Shown in pieces: positions 1 through 7,994 of a stretch of DNA of 64,000 nucleotides. The notes under the pieces are model-generated. The model had not been told where the DNA came from. It did no database searches and was given only the letters and a program-made list of their open reading frames with translations. Position 1 is the stretch's first letter. Every line of letters starts with the position of its first letter. The DNA is from Phytoactinopolyspora limicola. Lineage in GTDB: Bacteria; Actinomycetota; Actinomycetes; Jiangellales; Jiangellaceae. The position numbers and the translations under genes were made by a program. The DNA lies in contig NZ_JAAOEN010000003.1 of assembly GCF_011320225.1 (NCBI RefSeq), positions 62,001 to 126,000 of the forward strand, written 5' to 3'.

Positions 1-58
1 GTGATGCGGATCCGGCCGCGTCAACAGGCTGCTGGCGCCTTGATGGGCAGCCCGCGGC

Positions 59-385
59 TCAACGACCGACGGCCTTCTCCAACTCTTTCTTGGTCATGGT
101 CGACCGGCCTTTGACGTTCTTGCGTTTGGCCTCTTCGTAGAGCTGCTTCTTCGTGCGGCCGCCGGGCCCGCTGCCCGAGCGCAACCCACCACGCCGCCCC
201 GATGAGATGTCTTGGGTCGACGAGCGGCTCTTCTGCTGCGACGTGCCCGAGCGGGCCCGCTCCTTGTTGACCGTACGAGCAGCGATCTCCTTGGCGGTCT
301 CCTCGTCGTAGTCGCGGTCTTTCAAGCCGGACTTGATGTGTTCGTATTGGCGTTCGTCCTTCTTGCGCCACTGTTCCTGCGGCAT
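59..385 (-). CDS. small basic protein with Rho-N/SAP-like C-terminus
   Basis: 108 aa, very rich in Lys, Arg, Glu and Gln. I chose ATG 385 because GGAGGTG lies just upstream; the open frame continues further 5' but that part is Arg-rich and looks like shadow sequence. Residues about 78-108 (TKKQLYEEAKRKNVKGRST...KKELEKAV) resemble the short helical Rho N-terminal/SAP fold that often binds nucleic acid. The middle (about 45-75) is Ser/Gly/Arg rich and probably disordered. There is no signal peptide or membrane segment, so it should be cytoplasmic, perhaps DNA- or RNA-associated. Similar small proteins are often annotated as plasmid stabilization protein in actinobacteria; the function is not established. 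Confidence 0.7.
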   Translation of the reverse strand: MPQEQWRKKDERQYEHIKSGLKDRDYDEETAKEIAARTVNKERARSGTSQQKSRSSTQDISSGRRGGLRSGSGPGGRTKKQLYEEAKRKNVKGRSTMTKKELEKAVGR

Positions 386-583
386 GCGGCTCACCTCCAT
401 CCGGCGTGATACCCCAACCGCTGCGGCGAAAACACCGCGTCGCTCCCGGGAGGCCCTGGACTGACGGTTGGATTCTGGGTGGGCGGAAGAGGGCACCAAC
501 GTCGCGACCTGGACCTGGGGGTGGATGGCCGCGACGGCCCACCGGGTGGTGACATCCGGCGTTTCAACGAGCCGGGATTGGCT

Positions 584-760
584 ATGTCGTTGACTAGACG
601 CACCCAGGTGCGGCCGGACGTACCCGACGAGGCCGCGCCGGGTTCGGCGGCGCCTACTCGACGTGCCGAACATGGTGAGACCGAGGTCGACCGGCTGGAG
701 ACCGCCGAGTTCCAGGTCGAGGAGCCTCAGGTCGAGGAGCCTCAGGTCGAAGAGCCGTAA
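584..760 (+). CDS. possible small acidic protein with QVEEP repeats
   Basis: Possible 58-aa protein starting MSLTRRTQV and ending in three tandem copies of QVEEP. The only ribosome-binding signal is a weak GGGA about 8 nt upstream of ATG 584. The N-terminal half is Arg/Pro/Ala rich, the C-terminal half strongly acidic. I recognise no family. The opposite strand is also open here, so this could be chance coding; without it the stretch 386-801 holds no gene. Confidence 0.28.
   Translation: MSLTRRTQVRPDVPDEAAPGSAAPTRRAEHGETEVDRLETAEFQVEEPQVEEPQVEEP
713..757 (+). repeat. 15-bp tandem repeat, 3 copies
   Basis: Three adjacent copies of CAGGTCGAGGAGCCT (713-727, 728-742, 743-757). The last has two substitutions. 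They are directly followed by TAA and encode QVEEP in the possible small gene at 584-760. Confidence 0.9.
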
Positions 761-801
761 GCGGCGAAGGCTGGGCTCGAGCCTGGCTGGTGGGTGGTGG
801 T

Positions 802-1104
802 TCATTCGTCGGAGGACGACGCTCGGACCGATCGCCAGCGGATCGCGACGACGATCCCGTTGATCAGCGCGGTGAGCGCGACGACACCGAAGAGGATCGT
901 CGCTGCGATGGCCGCGGCGTCGCCGTCGGTGGCGGCTTGGATGCCGAACACGGTGGCGGCGGCGCCGGCGACCACGAGTCCGAACGCTGCGAGCCCGAGC
1001 CGCGTGCGGTACATCGACCGTGCTTGGCGCGGCTCGGCGCCCGACGGCTGCGGCCGGTGCAGCCAGTTGTCACCGTCATCCTCGCCCTCGTCGTTCACGG
1101 TCAC
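802..1104 (-). CDS. small two-TM membrane protein
   Basis: About 100 aa if GTG 1104 is the start (GTG 1098 is the alternative; the ribosome-binding site is weak, a G-run just upstream). An acidic N-terminal tail (NDEGEDDGDNW) is followed by a basic stretch and two hydrophobic helices, roughly residues 38-58 and 66-86, then a short RSVRASSSDE tail. It is an actinobacterial small membrane protein of unknown function. It lies divergent from the NUDIX gene with about 80 bp between starts. Confidence 0.6.
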   Translation of the reverse strand: MTVNDEGEDDGDNWLHRPQPSGAEPRQARSMYRTRLGLAAFGLVVAGAAATVFGIQAATDGDAAAIAATILFGVVALTALINGIVVAIRWRSVRASSSDE

Positions 1105-1186
1105 AGCATTACCCCCGGGCCGCCCACCAAAACCCGGTCGGGCGGCGTTGACAGGTGCCAGCTTGCCGCCCGTTACGATCCACGTG

Positions 1187-1744
1187 ATGAATGCCGCCAA
1201 CAGTCGACTCATCGACATGCTCTCGACGTATCAGCCCGATGGCCCCACCGAAACGGCCGACGTGGCTCGCACCCGCAACCTCGTTGAATCCACGGTCAAC
1301 CCGTGGGCGCGGTCGATTCCCCTGCACGTCACCGCATCGGCGTTGATCGTGCATCCGGAGAGCGGCCGGGTGCTGCTGCGTTGGCATCAGCGGCAACAAG
1401 CCTGGTTGCAGATCGGTGGGCACGCCGACCCAGGGGAGACCGACCCTCTGCAGGTGACGTGTCGGGAAGGGCGGGAAGAAACGGGGTTGACCGACCTTGC
1501 CCCCTGGCCGACGGCCGAGTTGATCCACGTCGTGATCGTGCCCGTGGCGGCCCGTGGTGATGAACCGGCACATCACCACGCCGATCTGCGGTTCGTGTTG
1601 GCGACGTCGACCCCCGAGCGGGCCCAGCCGGAGTCACCCGACGCGCCGCTGCGGTGGTTGTTGTTGCCGGAAGCGGTTGAGGCAACGAGTGAGGCGAACC
1701 TACGCGAGAGCCTGCGGCGGGTGGCGCCGATGCTGGAGGTGTGA
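1187..1744 (+). CDS. NUDIX hydrolase
   Basis: 185 aa. A full Nudix box is present: GGHADPGETDP followed by REGREETGL, matching GX5EX7REUXEEXGU, so Mg-dependent cleavage of a nucleoside-diphosphate-linked substrate is expected. The N-terminal about 40 residues (MNAANSRLIDMLSTYQ...) form a helical extension seen in a group of actinobacterial NUDIX proteins. The exact substrate cannot be read from the sequence. I chose ATG 1187; an in-frame GTG sits one codon upstream. The gene is monocistronic and convergent with the VOC gene, with a repeat block between them. Confidence 0.88.
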   Translation: MNAANSRLIDMLSTYQPDGPTETADVARTRNLVESTVNPWARSIPLHVTASALIVHPESGRVLLRWHQRQQAWLQIGGHADPGETDPLQVTCREGREETGLTDLAPWPTAELIHVVIVPVAARGDEPAHHHADLRFVLATSTPERAQPESPDAPLRWLLLPEAVEATSEANLRESLRRVAPMLEV

Positions 1745-1826
1745 GCCAGGGCGGCGGGGGCGTCGTGCTGGATCACCGCGGGGTTGCCGCGTCGGGGCGA
1801 GCGGTGGGCCGCTGCGTCGTCATTGG

Positions 1827-1895
1827 CCTGGCACGCTGAGGTGTTCCACAAACTGGTGCAAATGGGCCTCAGGGACGACGCTTCAGCGTGCCAGG
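1827..1895 (+). terminator. inverted repeat downstream of NUDIX gene
   Basis: Perfect 13-bp arms CCTGGCACGCTGA (1827-1839) and its complement (1883-1895), separated by 43 nt. It lies about 85 bp after the NUDIX stop. It could act as a terminator or RNA 3' structure, but the loop is long and there is no T-run. The rest of 1745-2092 holds nothing else I can call. Confidence 0.4.
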
Positions 1896-2092
1896 GACTA
1901 CACCTCACCGTGCCACGCAGCGTTTCGCCGACCACGATTGCTCCGGCAGCCCTTGAGGCAGGTCCGTGATGCGGAGTGCCGACGGGTAGTCGAAGATTGG
2001 TCGAAAGTAGACGGTCCGACGTGACCGCGTTCATTGCGTTCATCGTGCCCGCCGGTCTCGCCGTACATTCTGGGGACACCATCCTCGGCCGG

Positions 2093-2299
2093 CTGCAACA
2101 AGCTTCCTCACGGCGCGCTGCCGCCCTGCCCCGGACTTCGCTACCGCCAGATGGCGTTCAGGCCCGAATCCGGCTCTTATCGCCATCTGGCGGTAGCGAA
2201 GTGGGCGATGCCACACCGGGATCGGCGGCGTGTGCCGTGCTTCCGCACCTGATCGTCGCCACGCAAAAGATCAGGTGCGGAAACGGAGATCAGGTGCGG
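2093..2299. repeat. composite intergenic repeat, block A
   Basis: The shortest of three related blocks. It contains a CAACAAGCTTCC box (about 2096), a long hairpin (2135-2202), a conserved flank around 2203-2240 and three GATCAGGTGC-type sites. Arms 2241-2254 and 2269-2282 form a perfect 14-bp hairpin (TTCCGCACCTGATC), and a third site lies at 2288-2299. The flanks are inverted relative to block C (61701-62297) while the hairpin loop is not. The last GATCAGGTGC copy supplies the stop codon of the neighbouring VOC gene. The block lies between convergent genes. Confidence 0.85.
2135..2202. repeat. 22-bp-arm hairpin of the GCTACCGCCA family (block A)
   Basis: The left arm 2135-2156 (ACTTCGCTACCGCCAGATGG plus CG) pairs perfectly with 2181-2202. 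The 24-nt loop contains GCCCGAATCCGG. Counterparts are at 27861-27920 and 61804-61871, with compensatory stem changes. Confidence 0.9.
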
Positions 2300-2697
2300 T
2301 CGGGGTGGGGGCCGAGCAGGTCCCAGCGGTTGCCCGCGATGTCCAGGAATACCACCACCTGGCCGTACGGCTCGGTCCGCGGGGTGGTGACGAAGGTGAC
2401 GTCAGCCGCGGCGAGGCGTTGGTAGGTGGTGTCGAAGTCGTCCACCCGCAGGAAAAAGGCGACGCGGCCGCCGGTCTGATCGCCGACGGCCCGGTGTTGA
2501 CGTTCGCCGTCCGCCCGGGCCAGGAGCAGGCCGGTTTCGGCACCCGGTGGACGGACCACCACCCAGCGTTTCGGCCGGCCGTCGTTGGTGTGGGCGGGGG
2601 AGTCTTCGACGAGGTCGAAACCCAGGGTGTCGACGTAGAAGTTGATGGCGGGGTCGTAATCCTCGACCACGATGGTGACCAGCGCGAGGTGTGGCAT
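2290..2697 (-). CDS. VOC (glyoxalase/dioxygenase-fold) protein
   Basis: 135 aa, one vicinal-oxygen-chelate domain. It has the typical start HLALVTIVVEDYDPAINFYV, then TLGF, and a C-terminal FLDIAGNRWDLLGP strand. Such proteins are metal-dependent lyases, isomerases or dioxygenases, or drug-binding resistance proteins; the substrate is unknown. The stop codon lies inside a GATCAGGTGC repeat site, so the very end of the gene has been shaped by the repeat block. Confidence 0.85.
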   Translation of the reverse strand: MPHLALVTIVVEDYDPAINFYVDTLGFDLVEDSPAHTNDGRPKRWVVVRPPGAETGLLLARADGERQHRAVGDQTGGRVAFFLRVDDFDTTYQRLAAADVTFVTTPRTEPYGQVVVFLDIAGNRWDLLGPHPDRT

Positions 2698-2739
2698 TAG
2701 CCGATGGTACGGCTGTCCACCGTGCCGACCACGAGAAAG

Positions 2740-3891
2740 TTATGGGCCGGACGGCGGGGGAGGATCGAACAGCAGCTCCGGCAGCATCGCGGAGACGACG
2801 ACGTTGGGCAGGTTGACGACGCTGCTGATCCTCAGGTCGGCGGCGACACTGCTGATGACGTACGCCTGCTCGCGGCGGTACCCACGTTCGCCCAGGAGCG
2901 CGATCAGATGCCGCAATGCGTTCGCCGCGGCGAGGTTGAGATCACCGGGCCGGGCGGTCCCCGTGGCGTCGACCGGCATGCCGGTCGTGGCGATGAACCG
3001 GCCGTCACCGGGCGCCGGGCTAGGCGGGGCGACACCGCGGCGTTCCACCATGGGCCACCACGCTCCGAGCCGCTCCGCGGCACCTGGGCGCACGGTGATC
3101 CGCACGGTGCAGGTGGCGGTGGTCTCCACAGCGGTGAGGCACACTTCGCCGTCGCCTTGTGCGGCGTGTGCGTCGCCGATGGAGAGCAGCGCCCCGTCGA
3201 CGGCCACGGGTAACAACAGGGTGGCGCCCGTGGTCAGTTGCCGGATGTCGAGGTTGCCGCCGTTTTCCCGCGGCGGCAGCGTACGCAGTCCGGCCCGCGC
3301 CGCGGCCCCGCCCGGTGGGATGGCGCCGGTGGTCAGCGGGCCCGGGGTGCCGCCGCCGAGTTCACGTGCGGTCCATGCCAGGAGCTGGTCAGGCGACGGG
3401 GCGACCCCCACGGTGCCCGGGAAGGGAGCGACGGGCACCCGCACTCCGGGCACCTGAGGAGACGACGCCCAGCCGTCGGCGATGTCCCAATGCGCGAGAA
3501 ACGGTTCGGTGAATTCGGTACCGAGGAACCCCAGCCCAGGCGGGACCGCCGTGTAGCCCCACGGGCCGGGATCGACGTCGAGAATGTCGATGGCGAGCAT
3601 GTCGCCGGGCCGGGCCCCGCACACGAGTATCGGCCCGGTCAGCGGGTGCACTCTCGACGCATCCAGGGCGGCCACGTCGGCCGCGGTCGACTTCGGGGTG
3701 ATCTGTGCGTCCAAGGCGTCGAGAGTGTCGACGACGACGACGTCGCCGGGATCGATCTCGACGACGGGGGCGATGTCGGGATGCCAGCGGTTGTGGCCCA
3801 CCCCGGGCTGTTCGGCCAGGGGCCGGCCGGCCGTAGCGCGGAGCCGATGACGTCGGCCGACCGGCGTATCGGTCGGAGCCGGGTCAGACAT
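2740..3891 (-). CDS. fmdA: acetamidase/formamidase family protein
   Basis: 383 aa, FmdA/AmdA fold. Visible family features are HNRWHPDIAPVVEIDPGDVV near residue 33, DASRVHPLTGPI near 78, GPWGYTAVPPGLGFL near 108 and a GDAHAAQGDGEV segment near 235; the His and Asp residues of these blocks form the metal-dependent amidase site in the family. It would hydrolyse a short aliphatic amide or formamide to the acid and ammonia in the cytoplasm. Its start is 1 bp after the livF-like stop, so it is the last gene of the importer operon. That placement suggests the importer carries amides or urea rather than amino acids. Confidence 0.9.
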   Translation of the reverse strand: MSDPAPTDTPVGRRHRLRATAGRPLAEQPGVGHNRWHPDIAPVVEIDPGDVVVVDTLDALDAQITPKSTAADVAALDASRVHPLTGPILVCGARPGDMLAIDILDVDPGPWGYTAVPPGLGFLGTEFTEPFLAHWDIADGWASSPQVPGVRVPVAPFPGTVGVAPSPDQLLAWTARELGGGTPGPLTTGAIPPGGAAARAGLRTLPPRENGGNLDIRQLTTGATLLLPVAVDGALLSIGDAHAAQGDGEVCLTAVETTATCTVRITVRPGAAERLGAWWPMVERRGVAPPSPAPGDGRFIATTGMPVDATGTARPGDLNLAAANALRHLIALLGERGYRREQAYVISSVAADLRISSVVNLPNVVVSAMLPELLFDPPPPSGP

Positions 3892-3892
3892 G

Positions 3893-4603
3893 TCAGACCC
3901 CCAGGTGACTACGCAGGGTGGGGTCGTTGATGTCTACCCCGGAACTGTCTCGGGCCAGCACCACTCGGCCCTGCTCGAGCACTAGCAGCCGGTCGGTGAG
4001 GCTCACCGCCAGAGTCAGGTTCTGCTCGGCCAAGAGGATGCCGACACCGTCGTTGGCGAGGTTGCGGATAGCGCCGGTGAGCTCGTCGACGATGCTCGGA
4101 GCCAATCCTTCGGAGGGCTCGTCGAGGAGCAGAATCCGCGGCTGTCCGACCAGCGCCCGCCCGATCGCCAACATCTGCTGCTCACCCCCGGAGAGCACAC
4201 TGGCGCGACGGTTGCGGATGTCGGCCAGTTTGGGGAACAGGTCCCAGACCCGGGTCAGCCCGGCACGCACCGTGGCCCGGCCGAACGCGCGGGTCAGTAC
4301 CGACAGGTTCTCCTCGACGGTAAGCGACCCGAAGATCATCCGACCTTGAGGGACATAGCCCAGTCCGATCCGCGCCGGCCGGTGGGCGGCGCCCCGGGTC
4401 AGATCCGTACCGTCGACGGTGATCCGGCCCGCCGTGACAGTGGGTTCCGGCCAGCGCATCACCGCGCGCAGCGTCGATGTCTTACCCATCCCGTTCCGTC
4501 CGATGAGCCCGATCACCTCACCCTCGGCGACCTCGAGCGACACGTCGTGCAGCGCCGCACCCTGGCCGTACTGGGCGGCCAGGGACGTGACCGACAGCCT
4601 CAT
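3893..4603 (-). CDS. branched-chain-type ABC transporter ATPase (LivF/UrtE-like)
   Basis: 236 aa. Walker A GRNGMGKT at 35-42, signature LSGGEQQ, Walker B ILLLDEPSEGL and a switch His region (LLAEQN) are all present. Its start overlaps the upstream ATPase stop by 4 bp (ATGA), and fmdA follows after 1 bp. It is the second of two nucleotide-binding subunits energising the importer. By context the cargo is a short-chain amide or urea, not proven. Confidence 0.92.
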   Translation of the reverse strand: MRLSVTSLAAQYGQGAALHDVSLEVAEGEVIGLIGRNGMGKTSTLRAVMRWPEPTVTAGRITVDGTDLTRGAAHRPARIGLGYVPQGRMIFGSLTVEENLSVLTRAFGRATVRAGLTRVWDLFPKLADIRNRRASVLSGGEQQMLAIGRALVGQPRILLLDEPSEGLAPSIVDELTGAIRNLANDGVGILLAEQNLTLAVSLTDRLLVLEQGRVVLARDSSGVDINDPTLRSHLGV

Positions 4604-5385
4604 GTGTCCTCCGTTCCGGACGTGGAGCCCAGGTAGACCCGGGCGACCTCCGGGTCCGCCCGCACATCGGCGGGTGGCCCGTCCGCGATGACCTGGCCGG
4701 CGGCCAGGCAGATCACCCGCTCGGCGACGTCGAGCACCAGCGGGAGGTCGTGTTCGATCAGTACGACGGTCAGGTCCTCGGGCAGGCCTTTGAGCACGCC
4801 ACGCAGGCGGTCCCGTTCTCCGTGGCCCAGCCCGGCGGCCGGTTCGTCCAGCAGGAGCAGACTGGCACCACTGAACAGAGTGATCGCCAACTCCACCAGC
4901 CGTTGGTCGCCGTAGCTGAGTTCTTCGGGGCGCGTGTCGAGCAGCCGGTCGAGGCCTAGATCGGCGATGATCTGGTCCTCCTCGACGGCGCGGCGTTGGC
5001 GGGTGGGGGCCCGGGCGGCCAACGCGAGGTTGTCCCGCACCAGCAGGGTGGAGAAGACGTTTGTGATCTGAAACGTCCGCCCGAGCCCGCGCCGGGCGCG
5101 CGACTCGGCGCTGGCGCGGGTCACGTCGTCGCCGTACAGGGTCACCCGTCCGTCGTCGATCGGCTCCTCGCCGGCGATCACCCGGAACAAGGTGCTCTTG
5201 CCGGCGCCATTCGGACCGATGATGCCCAACCGTTCGGACTCGCCCACCCCGAACGAGACGTCCCGCAACGTCCACACCCCGCCATAGTGTTTCGAGCCGC
5301 CTTGAACCTCCAGCACGGGGGAGCGGACACCGGCCGCGGTGCTGTGGTGTGGGCGGTCGGTGCTGGTAGTGCCGTTGACGATCAC
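4600..5385 (-). CDS. branched-chain-type ABC transporter ATPase (LivG/UrtD-like)
   Basis: 261 aa. Walker A GPNGAGKST at about 57-65, Q-loop FQITNVF, a signature LSYGDQRLVE that differs from LSGGQ as is usual in LivG/UrtD, Walker B LLLLDEPAAGL and H-loop LIEHD. The N-terminal about 25 residues are a low-complexity extension, so a later start is possible. It is the first ATPase of the fmd-linked importer and lies 121 bp after the substrate-binding protein gene. Confidence 0.92.
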   Translation of the reverse strand: MIVNGTTSTDRPHHSTAAGVRSPVLEVQGGSKHYGGVWTLRDVSFGVGESERLGIIGPNGAGKSTLFRVIAGEEPIDDGRVTLYGDDVTRASAESRARRGLGRTFQITNVFSTLLVRDNLALAARAPTRQRRAVEEDQIIADLGLDRLLDTRPEELSYGDQRLVELAITLFSGASLLLLDEPAAGLGHGERDRLRGVLKGLPEDLTVVLIEHDLPLVLDVAERVICLAAGQVIADGPPADVRADPEVARVYLGSTSGTEDT

Positions 5386-5506
5386 GGCGGTGGTCCTCTC
5401 GTGAGGGGTCTGGTGGTGACGCGGCCGGCGGGGCCGGGGACGGCAGGTACGGGAAGAAACCTGCCATCCCCGGACGTAGGGTGGGCGCCGCGAAGTGGTG
5501 GCGGTT

Positions 5507-6862
5507 CTAGTCCAACGGGCAGTCGCTGATGTACGCGTCGCAGTTCTCCGGCCAGTCGAAGCCCTGATAGTCGCGGTTGTATGCCGGCTGCTCCACGTAC
5601 ATGTCGTAGTCGTACCGGAAGTTCGGCCCGGACTGCTCGTACGTGTCGATGACGAAGTTCTCCATCACGCCGTCGCCTCGGTCGCGGGCCTCGCGGATGT
5701 GCACGTCGTACAGGACGTTGCCGTGTTCGTCGACACTGAGCGGGCCCAGCACGCTCTCCGGGAACTCGGCCTGCTTGAGGACCGCGATGAACTCGTCGGC
5801 GTCGCTGACGTCGCCGTCGAGCTCTTCCAAGCCGTGCCGGACGAGCGCACCGGCGTGCCAGGCCAGGGCCGGGTCGGGGTCGGACGGCTCGCCGTAGGCC
5901 TCCTCGAACCGGGTGGCGAAGTCTTCCACCACCGGGTCATCCAGCGTGCCGGTGAAGACACCCGCCGAGATCATCCCCTCGGCTTCCAACCCCATCGCTT
6001 TGAGAATCGACGGGCTGGAGGTGACGTGGTGTCCGAGGACGGGAACGGTGTCCAGCAGGCCGAAGTCGGTCCATGCCCGGAAGAACGCCACCGCGTCGCC
6101 CACCGGCATCCCGAGGTAGACCGCGTCGTGGTCCTGTTCGGCCAGTTGTGCCATGAACGGCCCCAGGTCGGCGGTATCGCCGAACGGTGGCCACAGCTGG
6201 GTGACGATCTCGCCGCCGTTGTCGGTGAAGGTGTTGATGAAGCCACCGCATATCTCCCATCCGGTGACGTAGTCCGAACAGATGGTGGAGACGCGTTCAT
6301 AACCCTGCTCGGCCGCCCACTCGCCGAACGGCATCGAGACCTGGCCGTGGGTGATGCCGTACCGGAAGATCGTGTCCGGGATGTCGCGCAGGAACTCCTC
6401 GCTGGCCGGGATGCCGTACACCTGGGGGAGCCCGATGCTCTCCGTGTACTCGCCGACCGCCAGTCCTTCGCTGCCCAGCAGGGGACCGACGAGGATGTCG
6501 ATGTTCTCCTGCTCCACCAGGCGGCGGGCCTCCTCGACGGCCACACTCGGGTCGGCCTGGGTGTCGCCGGTCACCCACTCGACGGTGCGGCCACCGGCAC
6601 TGGTGCCGTGTGTCTCCCAGTACAGCTCCCAGCCTTTGACGAACAGTTCACCGGACACGGCGACCGGACCGGAGAAGGGCATGAGTACACCTACCCGCAC
6701 CGGTTCGCCGCCCTCGCCGGCGTCGCCCGGGTCGGCCTGATCGTCCTGCGACGTGCCGTCGTCGTCCTCGAACTGACCGCCGCCGTCCTCACTGCCTTCG
6801 CCGGCGCAAGCGGCCAGCATGACGACGCCGACCACGGCGGGTAACCATCTCCTGGTGCGCAT
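5507..6862 (-). CDS. ABC transporter substrate-binding lipoprotein (Leu/Ile/Val- or amide-binding type)
   Basis: 451 aa. ATG 6862 has AGGACAGG upstream. A lipoprotein signal ends in LAAC (Cys about 19), then an acidic Gly/Asp linker (about 20-50), then a type I periplasmic-binding fold starting VRVGVLMPFSGPVAVSG. It should be anchored outside the membrane and deliver substrate to the LivH/LivM-like permeases. The gene lies between the permease and ATPase genes rather than first in the operon. The neighbouring amidase suggests amides, urea or similar ligands. Confidence 0.9.
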   Translation of the reverse strand: MRTRRWLPAVVGVVMLAACAGEGSEDGGGQFEDDDGTSQDDQADPGDAGEGGEPVRVGVLMPFSGPVAVSGELFVKGWELYWETHGTSAGGRTVEWVTGDTQADPSVAVEEARRLVEQENIDILVGPLLGSEGLAVGEYTESIGLPQVYGIPASEEFLRDIPDTIFRYGITHGQVSMPFGEWAAEQGYERVSTICSDYVTGWEICGGFINTFTDNGGEIVTQLWPPFGDTADLGPFMAQLAEQDHDAVYLGMPVGDAVAFFRAWTDFGLLDTVPVLGHHVTSSPSILKAMGLEAEGMISAGVFTGTLDDPVVEDFATRFEEAYGEPSDPDPALAWHAGALVRHGLEELDGDVSDADEFIAVLKQAEFPESVLGPLSVDEHGNVLYDVHIREARDRGDGVMENFVIDTYEQSGPNFRYDYDMYVEQPAYNRDYQGFDWPENCDAYISDCPLD

Positions 6863-6911
6863 GTCCTGTCCTTTCGATCGTTTTCGCACCTGCCGGGTGC
6901 GGACGGTGACG

Positions 6912-7994
6912 TCAGTGCTGTGGGCGTTCAGGTGTTCCCGACGGCTGGCTTGAGCCGGGCGGCTCGGCTGGTGCCGACGGTGCGTTCTGGTCCGGCGATC
7001 GCCGCCCGGCCAGCCGGGGGATTCGGCGGGTGAGTTTGGCCCACGCACTGGCGAACGCCCCCGCCAGCCCGTTGGGCAGGAACAACACGGTGACGATCAT
7101 CAGCGCGCCGACGATCAAGTTCCATCGGTCGGTCACGGGCACCACCCAGGTTCGGGCGGTCAACAAGACGGCCGTGCCGAGCAGCGGTCCGAGGAACAAC
7201 GCGCTGCCGCCGAGGATGACGGCCAGTGCGACCTGGACCGAGTTGCCGACGTGCAGGGTGGTCGGGCTGACGAATCCGAAGTACCCGACGTAGAGGATGC
7301 CTGCGACACCCGCGAACAATCCTGCGATGGTGAAGGCGATGAAGCGGTGCCACGCATTGGAGTAGCCGAGACTGGTCATGCGGGTAGGGCTGTCGCCGGT
7401 GCCGCGCAGCCGGGTGCCGAGAAACGACGTGTGCAACCGCCATAGTGCGAAGACGGAGACGGCGACCACGGCGAAGGCAGCCCAGTAGAAGTCGTTCGCG
7501 GTCTGGATGAACTCCGGGGGGCGTACACCACGAATGCCGTTGTTTCCGTTGGTGACGCTGACCCAACGTTCGGCGGCACCCCACAGCAGCATGCCCTGGG
7601 CGACCGTGATCATGACGAACGTGACCCCTTGAGCACGGACGATCATGACCGCGAACAGCATCGAAACCAGACCGGTGACCACCAACGCCACCGCCGCGGC
7701 GGTGAGGAACGGCAACTCCCAGCGAGTGACACCGATGGCGACGACGTAGGCGGCGACGCCGAACAGTCCGGCATGCCCAAGAGAGAGCACCCGGGTCAGG
7801 CTGACGAGTACGTTCAGGCTCATCGCCAGCAAACCCATAAAGAAGATCCGGGTCAGCAGGCCGACGTGGAACTGTTGCAGGAACATGGGCGCGACAGCCA
7901 CGATGACGAGCGTGATCACTACCGCGAGGAAACGCCGGTTCTGATTGGTCTGATCGGTCCACCGGCTGGTCAGCTGCGGCATCAAGGTGGTCAT
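6912..7994 (-). CDS. branched-chain-type ABC permease (LivM/UrtC-like)
   Basis: 360 aa with about ten hydrophobic segments. SLGHAGLFGVAAYVVAIG (about 85-105) is the typical LivM signature, and a PTRMTSLGYSN cytoplasmic coupling loop follows later. I chose ATG 7994, which overlaps the livH-like stop by 4 bp; the longer open frame upstream runs inside livH. The C-terminal about 40 residues are Pro/Ser/Ala rich. Confidence 0.9.
   Translation of the reverse strand: MTTLMPQLTSRWTDQTNQNRRFLAVVITLVIVAVAPMFLQQFHVGLLTRIFFMGLLAMSLNVLVSLTRVLSLGHAGLFGVAAYVVAIGVTRWELPFLTAAAVALVVTGLVSMLFAVMIVRAQGVTFVMITVAQGMLLWGAAERWVSVTNGNNGIRGVRPPEFIQTANDFYWAAFAVVAVSVFALWRLHTSFLGTRLRGTGDSPTRMTSLGYSNAWHRFIAFTIAGLFAGVAGILYVGYFGFVSPTTLHVGNSVQVALAVILGGSALFLGPLLGTAVLLTARTWVVPVTDRWNLIVGALMIVTVLFLPNGLAGAFASAWAKLTRRIPRLAGRRSPDQNAPSAPAEPPGSSQPSGTPERPQH

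Noticed and set aside
386-805. 140-residue N-terminal extension of the small basic protein
   Set aside because: ATG 385 has a very good ribosome-binding site, and the extension is Arg/Leu repetitive antisense sequence.
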